Notes: generated by a model not told the origin, from the letters alone. A DNA stretch of 64,000 nucleotides from Paraspadella gotoi (GCA_051294375.1 CM119267.1:3270593-3334592), one strand, 5' to 3'. Shown: positions 23,101-35,394, counted from the first letter of the stretch. Translations and numbers: made by a program.

Positions 23101-23800
23101 AAAACCCCCATTGTTCTCCGTCAAAAAATGAAAAATCGCGACTCGTGGATTCCTTACCGTTTCGTTTCCGGATCGAAACGGCGTCGCGACGCGTGTCGTT
23201 TGACGCCGGATTTTGTCGGCGCCATTTGACGCCGGATTTCGTCAGCGCGCTCTATCGGCGCTTTTCCCGTCGATTCAAGGACTTGGCGAATTATAAATCT
23301 GTCACGGAAGAAGTTGAGAGACGAAGAGAGAGAGAAGAAAGAGAGAGAGAGAGAGAGAGAGATACGAGAGATGAGAGAGAGAGAGAGAGAAGATGAGATG
23401 AGAGAGAGAGAGAGAAGAGAAGAGAGGAGGCAGTTTTAAAATCCTATTGATCAGCTGCCAAAAAGTTCGAGGAAAAATGAAGAGAAAATCTTTAGAAAAA
23501 AAAAACAGTTTTTTTGCGACCATCGCTCCACTCTCCCAGGGGAGTGAGGAGTTAGGGAAACCTTAATCGCGTGGTCGGTCGCTCTCTTCTCAGACTTTGT
23601 ATATCTTCGAGTTTCCGGTTTTAAGTTGTCTCCCGGTTTGACGAGTTGTGCATGGTTACGACTTCAACAACACCAATTTGAGTTTTCCCAAATTCGTTTT
23701 CGACGTCAGCCTTTTTTGTTTGTTGTGTTGTTTGTTGTGTTATCTGCCTCTCTTTTNNNNNNNNNNNNNNNNNNNNNNNNNTCCTCTGCGTCCCCCGCAG

Positions 23801-24185
23801 CCGACGCCGCTCCAGACTCCGCCGCAGCAGCTAACGCCTCCTCCTCCTCCTTCGTCGGGTCGACGTGGAACGCGGACTTTCGGTTCGCGAATTCGAATCG
23901 AGTCTTCGATTTCGTCCGCGACGCGACTCATTATAAACTGAGGCTCAGGATACGGGACAATCCAGGGGCGGAGGGGTCGCTGGAAAAGAGTAAGGCGGAA
24001 TTTTTGATTCGAGTTTGATTTGGATTTGGATTTGGATTTGATTTGGATTTGGATTTGGATTTGTATTTGATTTGGATTTGATTTGATTTGATTTGATTTG
24101 ATTTGATTTGATTTGATTTGATTTGATTGGATTTATATTTGATTGAATTTATATTTGATTGGATTGATTGATTGATTGATTGATG

Positions 24186-24217
<32 letters not shown>

Positions 24218-24782
24218 TATTTATTGATTGATTTATTTATTTATTTTTTTAATTTATTTATTTATTTTTTAGAAATTATTTTTAAAATTATTAATAAATT
24301 AATTAATTATTATTCAATGAATGAATTAATTAATTAATTATTAATGAATGAATTGATTAATTCATTAATAATTAATTAATTAGAATAGTTTAATTAATTT
24401 CATTAATTTGATTGGTTGATCGAATGATTGTCTGATTATCTTATTCTTTTGATTGATTTGATACGATTGATTGATTTGATTGAATTCTCCAATCCTTCAG
24501 TCGTCAACGTGACCGTCGTCGTTCGCTACTCCGAATCCCCGCGATGTCGAGGATTCCGATTTCCGCTTCGAGTGACGGAGCACGCCGCCGACGCCGTCTT
24601 CGTCCCGCGCTGGACGCGCCCACCGGAGGCGCTGCTGGGATCCAGGTGACGCCGACAATTTTTTTTTTATTTCAAGTCTTTCAAGAACTGACTTCGGAAT
24701 TCCGAAATCATTTTTTACTTTATTTTTCTTTCTTTCTCTCTCTCCTCTCCTCCTCTCATTCTCTCTCTCTCTCTCTCTCTCT

Positions 24783-24831
<49 letters not shown>

Positions 24832-25086
24832 CTCTCTCATCTTCCTCGTCGTAAGGGACGTGATTTGAATATATTTCTTCGTTTGTACTCAAAGCAAAAA
24901 AAAAAAAGAATGTTTTTCTCTTCTTTTTTTCTTTCTTTTTCTTTTTTCATTCTCCCCTACAAGTTACCACACCTACAACATAACTCTTTCTAGTTGGTCG
25001 TTCCTTTTCTTCCATTCGTGATTCACTGGCGTTACTTTTTCGTGGGGAGAGAGAGAGAGAGGAAGAGAGAGAGAGAGAGAGAGAGA

Positions 25087-25126
<40 letters not shown>

Positions 25127-25316
25127 AAGAGAGGAAGAGAGAGAGAGGAGAGAGAGAGAGAGTTGACAGAGAAGGAAAGAGAGAGAGAGTCGTGTACAGA
25201 CAGTCAGATCTTCCATTTTTTGCCACCTCTCCCTGAGTATTCGAAGACTCGGGAAGCGTTTTCCTTATTCGTTATTCAAAACATTTCCTGAGAAAATTCT
25301 CTAACCTTCGTTTCTC

Positions 25317-25358
<42 letters not shown>

Positions 25359-25364
25359 TCTCTC

Positions 25365-25397
<33 letters not shown>

Positions 25398-25636
25398 TCT
25401 CTCTCCCTTCGACCGGCAAAGCGCGCTGACACGTAGTGCAACCGCGAGCGACGCCAGTTCCGGACCTCCGAGCGCGCGTGCGACCTGCATCGACTGTGCC
25501 CGGACCGAAGGTGGAGAATAACTGTACGGACGGTGGCGCCCGTACTTCCGGTAAGCTGAAAAGTATTTATTTTACTTTTTATTACTTTCATAAAAAAAAT
25601 TCTTAAAAACAAATAATAGCAAATCCTTATTCCTCG

Positions 25637-25682
<46 letters not shown>

Positions 25683-26622
25683 CAAATTAATGCTTAAAAT
25701 TCGATAGTGGATAGTTTTTAGGCAATTTTATTAGAATTCTATTGAAATAAAATCAATTTTAAACTCATATCTAATATGTAATTTGTAATTTGTATTTTTA
25801 TCTTTATTATATGATAGTTTAACTCATAAGGCAAAACGGTATCTAAGCTTGCGATGGAATTTCCCTCTGAGAACCATTATTATTGATTAAATATTGTCTA
25901 TAAATATTAACTTATCCTTCACTCTCTAGTCGGAAGTCTTCCTAGTGGCCAACAACGAGCTGTTCGTCAACCCAGGCGCCAAGAGCCTCTTGGATTTCGA
26001 GACATCGCAGGTCTTCGAGTTGCTCGTCCGCGTAGAAGACGAAACCAATGGAATCAACTACGAGGAGGTGAGTTAGAGTTAAGGGCTTCATTTCTAGTTA
26101 TATTTTTCTATTTATATGAATGATTTTATCTTCTTTTTTTTTGCTATCCAATTATAATTGCTACTAAACATTAGACAGTTGTGTAATTACTAAAATTATT
26201 ATTGTAATCAAAAATATTTTTTTACGAAATACTATTTCATGTTTAATGCAGAGTCGAAATAAAAGTAAACTGTTTTAAAGCCTAATAACAAGTACTATTT
26301 AATATTTATATATATATAATATATATATATTTATCAGACGTTAAGCGTTGAATTGGAAGACGTCAACGACAACGCGCCTCACCTTTTTAACGAAACCGTC
26401 GAATACCGACCTTTGGGTAAGTTAAAACTCAACCAATTAAGTTTTATTTTATTTCATAATAAAAATTAAACAATTAATTGATAAACTATCGATCTAGCAA
26501 TTAATTTTCTTCCTCTTCCGCCAGGGGCGCTGCTCACCGCCGCCGACGCCGACGCCATCGACGCGGCGTCTCTGACATTCTCACTTCCGGAGTCGGAGCG
26601 AAGATTCCACGCGAGGCCGAGG

Positions 26623-26664
<42 letters not shown>

Positions 26665-29600
26665 TACGTCGCTTCGGTTCACATCGTTCTCGACGATTCT
26701 CTCAGAGATACTCCGTTCCGGTCAGTGGAAGAAGACAACGACGAGAATAATGTTTGGCCTTATTTTCCCAGAACGCCCGATTATATATAAAATTTGGAAA
26801 TGGGTTAATTTTTTTTTTTTAATTAAAGATTAGGTTAGAAGTTATGGTTAAGGATTAAGGTTAGGGATTAGGTTAGGGATTAAGGTATAAGGTTAGAGAT
26901 TAGGGTTAGAAATTAACGATAAGGGTTTAGGGTTTAGGATTAGGATAGGGTTTGGGGTTTGGGGTTTGGGGTTTGGGGTTTAGGGTTTAGGGTTAGGGTT
27001 TACGTTTATGTTAGGGTTTAAGATTAGGATTAAGGATTGGGTTCCATATTTAAAAATATATTTAAGTTAAATATTAAGATCGAAATTAAATTCCGGGATA
27101 AAGGAACAGAAATTGGGCGCTTTGGAAAAATAAAGCGTTTAAAAAAAAGGTCAAAATTCGGATCTCTTTTCTACAGCAACATCAGCGGATGTGACGATGG
27201 ACGTTGCGTCGTCAACGTGACGGTTTGTGACGGACGCGTTGACGGCGACGGATGTGGAGGAGAAAGACGATGTTACGAGAGAGACTATAGACCGGGTAAG
27301 GAGAGATTTCTCTTTCTCTCTTTCTATTGTTTCTCATTCTCTCTTTCTCACTTTCCGTATATCTCTCTCGTTCTCTCTCTTTACCTCTCCCTCTCTCTCT
27401 ATCTTCCCCTCTCCCTCACTGCCTCTCCCTCCCTCTCTCCCTCTCACTTCCGCTCAAATTTTCCGCCTTAATTTTCGCATCGCGTTTAAAATATTCACGG
27501 ATCCATTCTCTTTCTATCGCCCTCTTTGTTTTCGCTTCGCGTTTTCGTTTCGCGCGTTATGTTTCGTTTTCATCCCGAAGAAACGAGACGCAAAACAAAA
27601 CGCAGCGAAACGAGTTTAATTGGAAAACATTTTTTTTAAATTATTTTATGTGAAGATATTGAATAATTTTATTTATACAGTTGTAACAATTCCTCAAAAT
27701 ATTATACAACTTCATTGATAATAGACTGTAAGAGTCTTGACTGAAAGCTTGCAGAGTCCTGCGAAGAGTGATGGAGGCCTTAAACCGCCATACCACCACC
27801 AAAATCAGGGTCAAGACAACTTATTTATTAAATCATTACATCATTAAAGTCTTTATATTGGTTGTAAGAATTTCATCGTAATGAAATAATGAATCTATTT
27901 TTAAAATTTTCTTGAATCAACATTGTCCTGCCAACCCTTAACCCAATCGCGCCATCCCTTTATCTCCACTCCTTCCCAAAATTCTCGACCACGCCCAGGC
28001 GACGTCATCGTGGGCAACGTGACGCGATGTCGACGCCACGCGGTGACGCTACTCGAGCGCCACCGTCCGATTCCCATCGTTTTCGAGACGAGGCTCAAGG
28101 AGGCGATGGCGCTTTGGATCGTACTCGCCGTTCTCGTCGTCGTGGGTGAGTAATTCATTTTTCTTTCTCTCTGTCTCTGTCTGTCTCTGGCTGTCTGTCT
28201 GTCTGACTGTCTGCCTCTCTCTCTTCTCTCTCTCTCCTCTCCTCTCTGCTACATCTCTCTCTCTCTTCGTCTCTCTTCTTTCTCTCTTTCTCTCTCTCTC
28301 TATCTATCTCTCTCTCTCTCTCTCTCCCGTCAAACGTCAAAACCTAACCCTGTTTCCCCCCCATTCCCACCCTTCCACCCGTCTCCACTCCCACCTTTCA
28401 TCCTTCCCCCCTACTCTCTCCCCCCTCCCCCCCCCCCCCATAGCCTGCTGCCTCCTCCTCCTCATCACTCGCCTGGCGCCGGCGCCGACCACCAAGGGTC
28501 GACTCTTCAAATCCTCCTCCAAGATTCCAGCGCCAAACAAAGTCTCTCTCCCGATTCCCAAGAGGGAGAGAGCGATTCGGCGTCCTACGACCTCGGCGCC
28601 TTAAAGATCGACGCCGCCCGTCCTTGGCGCCGCCCGCTCCGCAACCCGGACGCCGTGCCCAAGCCGCCGCGGGGCCGCTGCCCGCCGGGACGTTGCCCAC
28701 CGGGCTGCCTCAATCCAGGTGGGGGAGCGTCGTCGGAATCTTCGGTGGGCGTGGCCGGAGAGGCGTCGTCCTCGGCGTCGTCGTCTCGCGCGTCCGGTGT
28801 CTCTGATTTCCCGCCAAAAAAAGCCGCGTCTCTAAATTCGCCCGAATCTCCGCCGGAGCTTTTATATTACGACGCGGCGTCCGGGTTTTCTTGTCTTCTT
28901 CTTTCTCCTCCTCTCTCTTTTCACTTTCCTTCTCCGCCACCGACAGAATGTTCTCCTTCTTCCGAACCTCTTCCTCCTTACCCCGCTCTTCCTCTTCCCT
29001 ATCATTTTCCTCCCCTGCCTCCTCTTCCCTCTCTTCTTCCTCCGTCGCCCCTTCCCTTCGTCGTTCCCCTCGCTTCTCCCGAACGATGCGATTCGAGTTT
29101 CGGTTCCGGCGCTGCGGCGTCTGAGGCGGCGTCTGAGACGGGGTCTGTCTCGGGCAAAAGAATTTCCGCACTTTCCTTTTCTTCGGGCGGAACGGAGTGG
29201 TCGTCGTCGCCGACGGCGTCTCCCTTCCGGTCGCCGGACAAGGAATTTCTCGGTCTTTTGTCCGGCGACGTCAACGCTAACGGAACCGGAACCGAGATCG
29301 ATTCCGTATTTTGCCGCGTGTGCGTTCGAGAGACGCCGCTTGCACGCGAATCCACCCTCGCACGCGCTTCTCCTTCTCTCGCACGCGATGCCTTTTCATT
29401 CGCACGCGCTTCTCCCCTCGCACGCGCTTCTTCTTGTCCCGGATGCACGTCCGACCTCACGCCGAAATCCCTGTCGCACTTCACCCGCGCCGCCGTCGTT
29501 TCCGCGCGGTACAACGTCACGCAGCGCAGCGTGCACGTAGACGCTGCAGCAGGTGAAGATTATTTTAAAATCTATTATATTTAATTGGACTAACATTAAA

Positions 29601-30793
29601 TCATAAGACGTACAAATTAGTAGGATCTAAGAGAAGTTGACAAGTTGAGTTTTTTTGTTTTTTTAAAAATTGAATCAACACCTCAACGTAACATGATATA
29701 AAAAAAATTAAATCATCACTTACTAAAAAATTCAGATGTATTTAATTTCTAATGATCTTCTTTTCTTGTTTTCCCTTTTCATTCTCTGTTTCCGATGCGG
29801 ATCTCGACGAAAATCAAAACAAAAACAAAACTTTTAAAAAACTTAAAACTAAATATGTATACAGCATGTCTATATCTCGTGCTCTTTTGTTTTTCGTGCT
29901 TCCATACTTTTCCGTTGTCGTTCCCCGTTTCAGCTTTTTTTTATTCCTTTAGTACAGATATATATCTTCTAACGCCGCAATATCAATATTAATATTTACT
30001 ATACTTTTAATGCACTCACAAATATCTCAATTCAATTCCAAACAACTTTGCCCGATAAATTCCGGGAAAAAAAATAAGTCAGTTCAAATTGGGCGAAGAT
30101 TTATTTGCTTTTTTTTAACTTCTAGCCTCGCCTTTTATTAACAAAGTGAATTTCGTTTATGTGAAATTCAAAACTGATTTAATCGTTTTTACATTTCCCA
30201 AGTGGGACATCCTTATTTCACCGAACGAACGATTAATGGACTTTTAGTTTTACAATTTAAACGAATTTTACTTCTCTTATTCAGCCAAATATTTTTTTTT
30301 TTTCAAAAATATTAAATTTTAAATCTCTTCCCTCCTTCTCCTGTTCCCCAGACCTCCCCCCCGACGGTCATGAAGACCTCGTCCAAATCTGGTATCTCCA
30401 CGAGGACTTGGAGGCCGCGTCCACGCTGGACCGCGTGGCCATCTTCGCGCACGAGGGGACGGGGTCATCGGAGCGAAGCGGGTCTCCGCTCAGGTGAACC
30501 ATACGGGGAATTGGGCATTGGCCAAGGTCGAAAATGGGTTTACAATTAACATATAAAGTAATAAACGCATTTTTTCTATTCAATATTGTAAAGATCAAAT
30601 GTTCGATTCGCTATTTACTCCTCTTAGTGCCCTCTCACTGCCCTCAACGGCCCCGGAAATCTTCGACCCTGACGGCACGCCCGTCATCAACCCCTTTCCT
30701 CCCGCCGCCGCGAAAAACCCCAAGTTCGCCGCCCTCAGAGACATCTACGGGTCATCGCCGTCGTTGTTGTCCAGGGACGAGACTGAGTGCTGA
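23801..30793 (+). CDS. Cadherin, 3' exons: ectodomain, TM segment, tail
   Basis: Exons: 23,801?-23,989, 24,501-24,645, 25,437-25,550, 25,930-26,067, 26,338-26,416, 26,525-26,720, 27,177-27,295, 27,999-28,145, 28,444-29,552, 30,352-30,493, 30,628-30,793 (TGA). Most junctions keep phase. Further EC repeats show VNVTVVV, LEDVNDNAPH and ADADAIDAASLTFSL, then a Cys-rich membrane-proximal part. The membrane span begins ALWIVLAVLVVV at 28,108-28,145 and continues CCLLLLITR in the next exon. The tail is long and Ser/Pro-rich. Its end (FAHEGTGSSERSGS ... FAALRDIYG) resembles the beta-catenin-binding end of classical cadherins (FDYEGSGS ... LADMYG). Oddities: a 13-Asp run at 26,623-26,661; frame switch in the exon from 28,444 (the TM frame stops at 28,602 while the neighbouring frame is coding); phase mismatch between 24,645 and 25,437. 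Confidence 0.85.
24005..24480. repeat. GATTTG/GATT evolving satellite
   Basis: Intronic array grading from GATTTGGATTTG through GATTTGATTTG to GATTGATT, ATTTATTT and ATTAATTA. Confidence 0.85.
25640..25682. repeat. (ATT)n microsatellite
   Basis: About fourteen ATT triplets in a cadherin intron. Confidence 0.9.
26755..27140 (+). repeat. R2 repeat with TTTAGGG-like tract, copy 2
   Basis: Intronic. The body is GGTTAGGGATTAGG and GGGTTTGGGGTTTGGGGTTT, close to telomere repeats. The R2 end block follows (AAATTCCGGGATAAAGGAAC, AGAAATTGGGCGC). Confidence 0.7.
27660..27875 (-). repeat. Dispersed repeat R1, copy in cadherin intron
   Basis: Minus-strand copy: GAGTCTTGACTGAAAGCTTG, CAGAGTCCTGC, GATGGAGGCCTTAAACC and TTGGTTGTAAGAATTTCAT all match the R1 core in inverted order. 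Confidence 0.8.
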
Positions 30794-31890
30794 CGATCGA
30801 CAAAAGAGCATCTTTGATTCTCCGATAAAAATAGCAAGAATTATCATTCCATTTCTAACAATGGAGCTTCAGCTTCTGCTTCCGACCGTGCCTCTTTTTT
30901 GGTCTTCAGTTTTACATGCTTATTTTGATATCGTTATACGTATTTCGGAGCTTTATTAGTGTATTTATATTTCATTCGTGTTATTTTTATATAAATTAGT
31001 AATATAATTGAACCAATGACTTCTTACTGTTCTACCTAAATAAATATTACAAAGCTTGAAAGAGCACTACTCATATCGTGTCTTACTCATAAAAAATAAA
31101 TTATTACAAATCGGCTTAAATTATTACTTTATAGAACTTAATAGAAGTATTAGTAGCTAAATGATTTTGGTGACCGCTTAACATTTCTAGTAATTAACGT
31201 AGCCAAAATAATCCGCTGTTATCTATGAACTGTCACAATACATGAAATGATAAAAGAATATATGTACGAATATCAATTTTGGTTTTATCGTTCTGGACAT
31301 TTTCCATTTTTTATATAAGAGTCGTGCCTTTTTAATTGTATTTATTGCGCATATGTAAAACGACTCGTCGAAATCGATATGACCGAATATTTATTGCATT
31401 AATATTGTACTTTTTGTAAGAGAATAAAACTGAATTATTATAAACTTTTTGTTTGTCTCTTTAGTTTTCTTCCTATTTATGTTCAGTGAGTACGAGCTTC
31501 ATAGAATTTAGGGATAAAATTGTTAAACTTGCGAACAAAAATGTAAAAGAGAAAATCAGAAAAGGCGAATTAGTAAATCTCAGCATCCAATTTACTTAAA
31601 AACTGACTCATTCACTCATGAAAGTCGTTTACGGTTTTTTTTTTTTTTTAATTCCCCAATTTTATTCGAACAGGATGTTTTCTTTCGTATTGACCTCATC
31701 GCTGCGGTTTTGGGGGAAACGAATAAACATCATTTAATTCATTCAAAAAGTCTTACAAATCACTAATGATGTTTGTTTTTTTAAGATGCACTAATTTGCA
31801 TAAGTTATATAGTAAAATATGTATTTGGATTTACTGCATGAAAATCATTGACTAAAAGAATAAACATTTGAATAAATAAGGTAGAAATAC
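30794..31890 (+). other. Cadherin 3' UTR and downstream DNA
   Basis: AT-rich and non-coding. A canonical AATAAA at 31,423-31,428 is the best candidate for the end of the cadherin transcript (about 630 bases after the stop). Confidence 0.5.
31423..31428 (+). terminator. Candidate poly(A) signal of cadherin gene
   Basis: AATAAA in TAAGAGAATAAAACTG. It is the first clean plus-strand hexamer with a following GT/T-rich segment (TTTTTGTTTGTC). Confidence 0.4.
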
Positions 31891-31894
31891 AGTA

Positions 31895-32020
31895 GTAAAA
31901 AATACCAGTAATTATAATTTAGGATTAAAGTTAAAGATTAATTTAAGGTTAAAGTAGAGGGTTATTAAAATTATGTTACAAGGAACAGAGATGGGGCGCT
32001 CTCGGAAATGAGTGCCGAAA
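31895..32020 (+). repeat. R2 repeat, copy 3 (short)
   Basis: GGATTAAAGTTAAAGATTAA body, then GGAACAGAGATGGGGCGCTC and GGAAATGAGTGCC, matching the R2 end block. Confidence 0.6.
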
Positions 32021-32392
32021 CGTTCTTCTTTCTTCTAAATTTAATTTATTTCAAACCGTAGTGAGTGAAGTTTTAAGATTGCATCTGGAAAATTTTGGAA
32101 CGCTTCGTCATCTCTCTCTTATAAAAAAGGCGACTCGGAGTTTAACCGCAAACCGTAAGGAGATGCTTTTGCCTTTTCTTTCATTTGCTGATGTTACGGA
32201 TGACTGACTCATATCGATCCTTTCGGTCAATACTTCCCATTTTCGATCTTCGATTTGGCTTCTTCGATTCATTTTGTATTTCTCTAATCGAATGTCAGTT
32301 TGTACACGTCATTAAAATTATAAAAACCTTTTTTCCCACGAAGAAAACCAATTTTTTTTATTTAAATGTTCGTATGTTAAGTAAAATCGATT
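32021..32392. other. No gene seen
   Basis: AT-rich spacer between the R2 copy and the mariner-type element. A chance ORF crosses into the element. Confidence 0.5.
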
Positions 32393-32394
32393 TA

Positions 32395-33138
32395 CTATCT
32401 AGGAAAAAAGTATATCATATGGTGGACTAAAATCCACCAACCGTTCAATCACATAATTGTTAAAAAGTTCATAAATGATAAATAATAAATATTAATAAAT
32501 TAAAAAGATATATAAAATATAGGTAAAGCATTGTTAATATTGATTGATTATGGCTTGCATTCCTCTGGGCATGTTCTCGTAAAGCGAATTGAGGTATGAT
32601 GGTGAAATGTTTTTCCACACTTTTATCCCAATTCTTTTCAGCCCCGATGTTGATATTACATATTTTCCTTTTTTTTAAAATTATAATGGGACTTTTTTGA
32701 ATAAAAAAAATGTGTAATACTTTTAATAATGTTAAACTAATTTTATTTAATACTTTTAATAATGTTAAACTAATTTTATTTAATACTTTTAATAATGTTA
32801 AATTAATTTTATTTAATACTTTTAATAATGTTAAACTAACTTTATTTAAAATAAATATAAATAATTAAATATTAAAAATAGTTTAAAAATTAATTAAGAT
32901 TTTTTTCGCCATTTTTTGTTTTATCTTTTTATCTTTTTATCGTTTTAACTGTCAAATTGTCTCTTTTATTTCAGAAAAAAAAAGGATCATTTTTGACTGT
33001 AACTTCTAAACGAATTTACTTACAAAAAAATGGAAAGAACCTACTAAAAAAGAATTCAATGTAAATTTGTAATTTTTTTTAAATTTTTTTTAAATCAAAT
33101 CCTATACTAAGAATGTGATATACTTTTTTCCTAGATGG
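32395..33138 (-). mobile_element. Tc1/mariner-type element, second copy
   Basis: Ends are inverted (C[T/C]ATCTAGGAAAAAAGTAT at both termini) and flanked by TA, as at 17,819-18,447. Internally, the minus strand at about 32,600-32,530 has remains of the same transposase C-terminus (LREHA). Four tandem copies of a 38-bp AT-rich unit (ACTTTTAATAATGTTAAACT) lie at 32,718-32,842. There is no complete transposase. Its right end reaches the initiating codons of the EMI/FAS1 gene, so it occupies that gene's 5' flank. Confidence 0.75.
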
Positions 33139-33149
33139 TAATTAACAAA

Positions 33150-35350
33150 ATGCGCGGTTTAATTCCGTGGGCGTTGGCGTTGGCGTTGGCGACGATTACG
33201 CCGCCGTCCTGGTCCGACGAAGACGTTTGTCTTAAATGTCCTCGAGACTTTTCGAACGACATCGTCAACAATGTGGACGGGAGAAACCAAGTCAGACGAA
33301 AACGGTGCGTCAACTTTTTTTCTCATAATAATTTTTATATAAATCTAAGCCTTTTTTTTAAAAAAACTGCCACCCCCACACCAAATTGAAAACATTTCTC
33401 GATTGCTCAACAGAAGCTTCGGTGAGGACATGGATTTTTCTACGGCGCTTGCCGACGTCATTGATGGAGTTCACAGGTGATCCATCGGGCGACGTCATAA
33501 CGTTGCATTCTTTTACGATTTTAAAACGAAAGTCGAAACTCTCAGGTTTTCCATCAGTTTCAACGACGAGGTGGATTTCTTCGATGAAATTACACCGAGA
33601 TTTACTGTAATCCCTAAAAACGGGGAATGGTGGGAAGGGTAAGTTAAATGGAAAGGGCATGTTAATTGGAAAAGGTCGAGTTATTGAGAGAAAATCTAAC
33701 GCGAAGTTAATTTAAAGTGTGTTGCCATTGATACCAATGAAAATAATAAGTAGGTAGAATAATTTGTTTTTTGAAGGTTCCTAAATCAGTCTCCTCGATG
33801 AGAAACTTACCTTTCTGTGTACCAAGAAACATTTTCAAACCGATGCAAACCTAACTTCAATTCCCTACCCAACTATTCAGTCCCAACGTCTGCGTTCGTC
33901 GAGAGGAAAAAACTTTGACGACGTCGCCGAGCGAAACGAGCTTGTTGGACGAGGCGAGCGTTAGGATGGGGGTAACTCATACATTGGGTAATTGGATAAA
34001 GACCTTAAAAAGTTAAAGTTTTCTGATTGAATTTAAAGCGATCTACTTATTACAATCTTGATTAAATGTGAGCGACTTAGACTCGCCCCGTCGATAAAAT
34101 TCTTATAAAATTGGTACGTCCAATATGATAACTAAATGAGCTGTTATAAATGAGCGATCTTGCCCCTTAATTTGGATTTGCTAATTGGTTTAAGGCCTAC
34201 TGTATTCTACTGCGCCCTATAATATATATATATATATGAAGGTTGTAAAATTACTTGTTTCACTATCTTTATGCATTTATTTAAAAAAAGCTATGTTAAA
34301 TATATAATATCAGCCTTTAAAATTACCCTGTATATTTAAAATTTTTAAATAATTTAATTTAGTCGTAATTTTTTAAAATAAAGTACTCCACAGCAAAGCT
34401 CAACATTAAAAAAATTAATTCATTTAAGATTAATCTTTTTTATTTAACTTTTTTATTTAACTTTTTTATAATAGATTAAAAATTAAAAATTTACAAGGGG
34501 TTTCCGGATCTAGATTGACCCAGATATCTAAATAATAATTTTTAAATTCTTAAAAAAATAAAATGAATGACAGGTCAATGATTCTAAATCTTTTGAATAA
34601 GATTCGATTTTCCCCTTCTTGATTTTAAACACTCGCATTTAAAAAATCATATCTCCTGAACCACTTGACCCATTGTGATAAAATTTATACGCATTGATTC
34701 ATTTTTTTTAAACAAAATTATTTTTTTTATTAAATTTTTAAAAATATTCTTACGAATTTAATGTTATATTGTGTTGGGTTTTTTTTTTGTTGTTTTTTTT
34801 TTACACGAGTGTAAATATCCTTCTTTTTTTTAAAATTTAGACTCTTACGGAAATGTATCGTTCCGCTTTCGGAATTCATATTGCCTATCATCAGCCAATT
34901 CATTCAAATGCAACTACGAAGTAAGTCAATTGACCTGACGTGGTCATCCGATAGGAAAAGTAATGTCTAACATATAAATTAACGTCCCTTCAGGTCGGTA
35001 ACTCTACCTCGAAAACCATCACCAGCGAAATTCACGAGTGTTGCCAAGGATACGCGCGCGTCGAAGGGGAATCTAAACCCGGATGCAATAAAGGTGAAGG
35101 AAAAGGAGGATGTAACTGAGTAGAAGCGGGAAGTTCCCTGCATGTAATAAAAATAAACTGAAAGAAGTATTGAAAGCGGATAGAAACCGGATGTAATAAA
35201 GGGAAAGGAGGATGTAACCGAGGAGAACGGGGAAAGAGCCCGAAACGTCGTTAAAACGACCTTAATGTTTTTTTTTTCTAATTCGTCGGGAGACTTGACT
35301 TCTAGCTGCGTTTCTAAGAATAATGATATTCCTCCTCTAGTGCACTCTTT

Positions 35351-35394
<44 letters not shown>

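Larger units (their letters stand above)
17714..23756 (-). repeat. Right arm of giant inverted repeat
   Basis: Reverse complement of 11,200-17,630. Differences are dominated by one-base indels, especially in homopolymers, which break all the cadherin exons it carries. Its simple repeats, by contrast, are fully resolved where the left arm has N. This pattern fits uncorrected long-read sequence placed beside a short-read contig. It contains a mariner-type insertion absent from the left arm and lacks the left arm's Penelope relic. It ends at the N gap 23,757-23,781. Confidence 0.95.

Noticed and set aside
28710-29520. Minus-strand ORFs of 153 and 172 codons
   Set aside because: Antisense shadows of the Ser/Pro-rich cadherin tail exon, which splices in phase on the plus strand.
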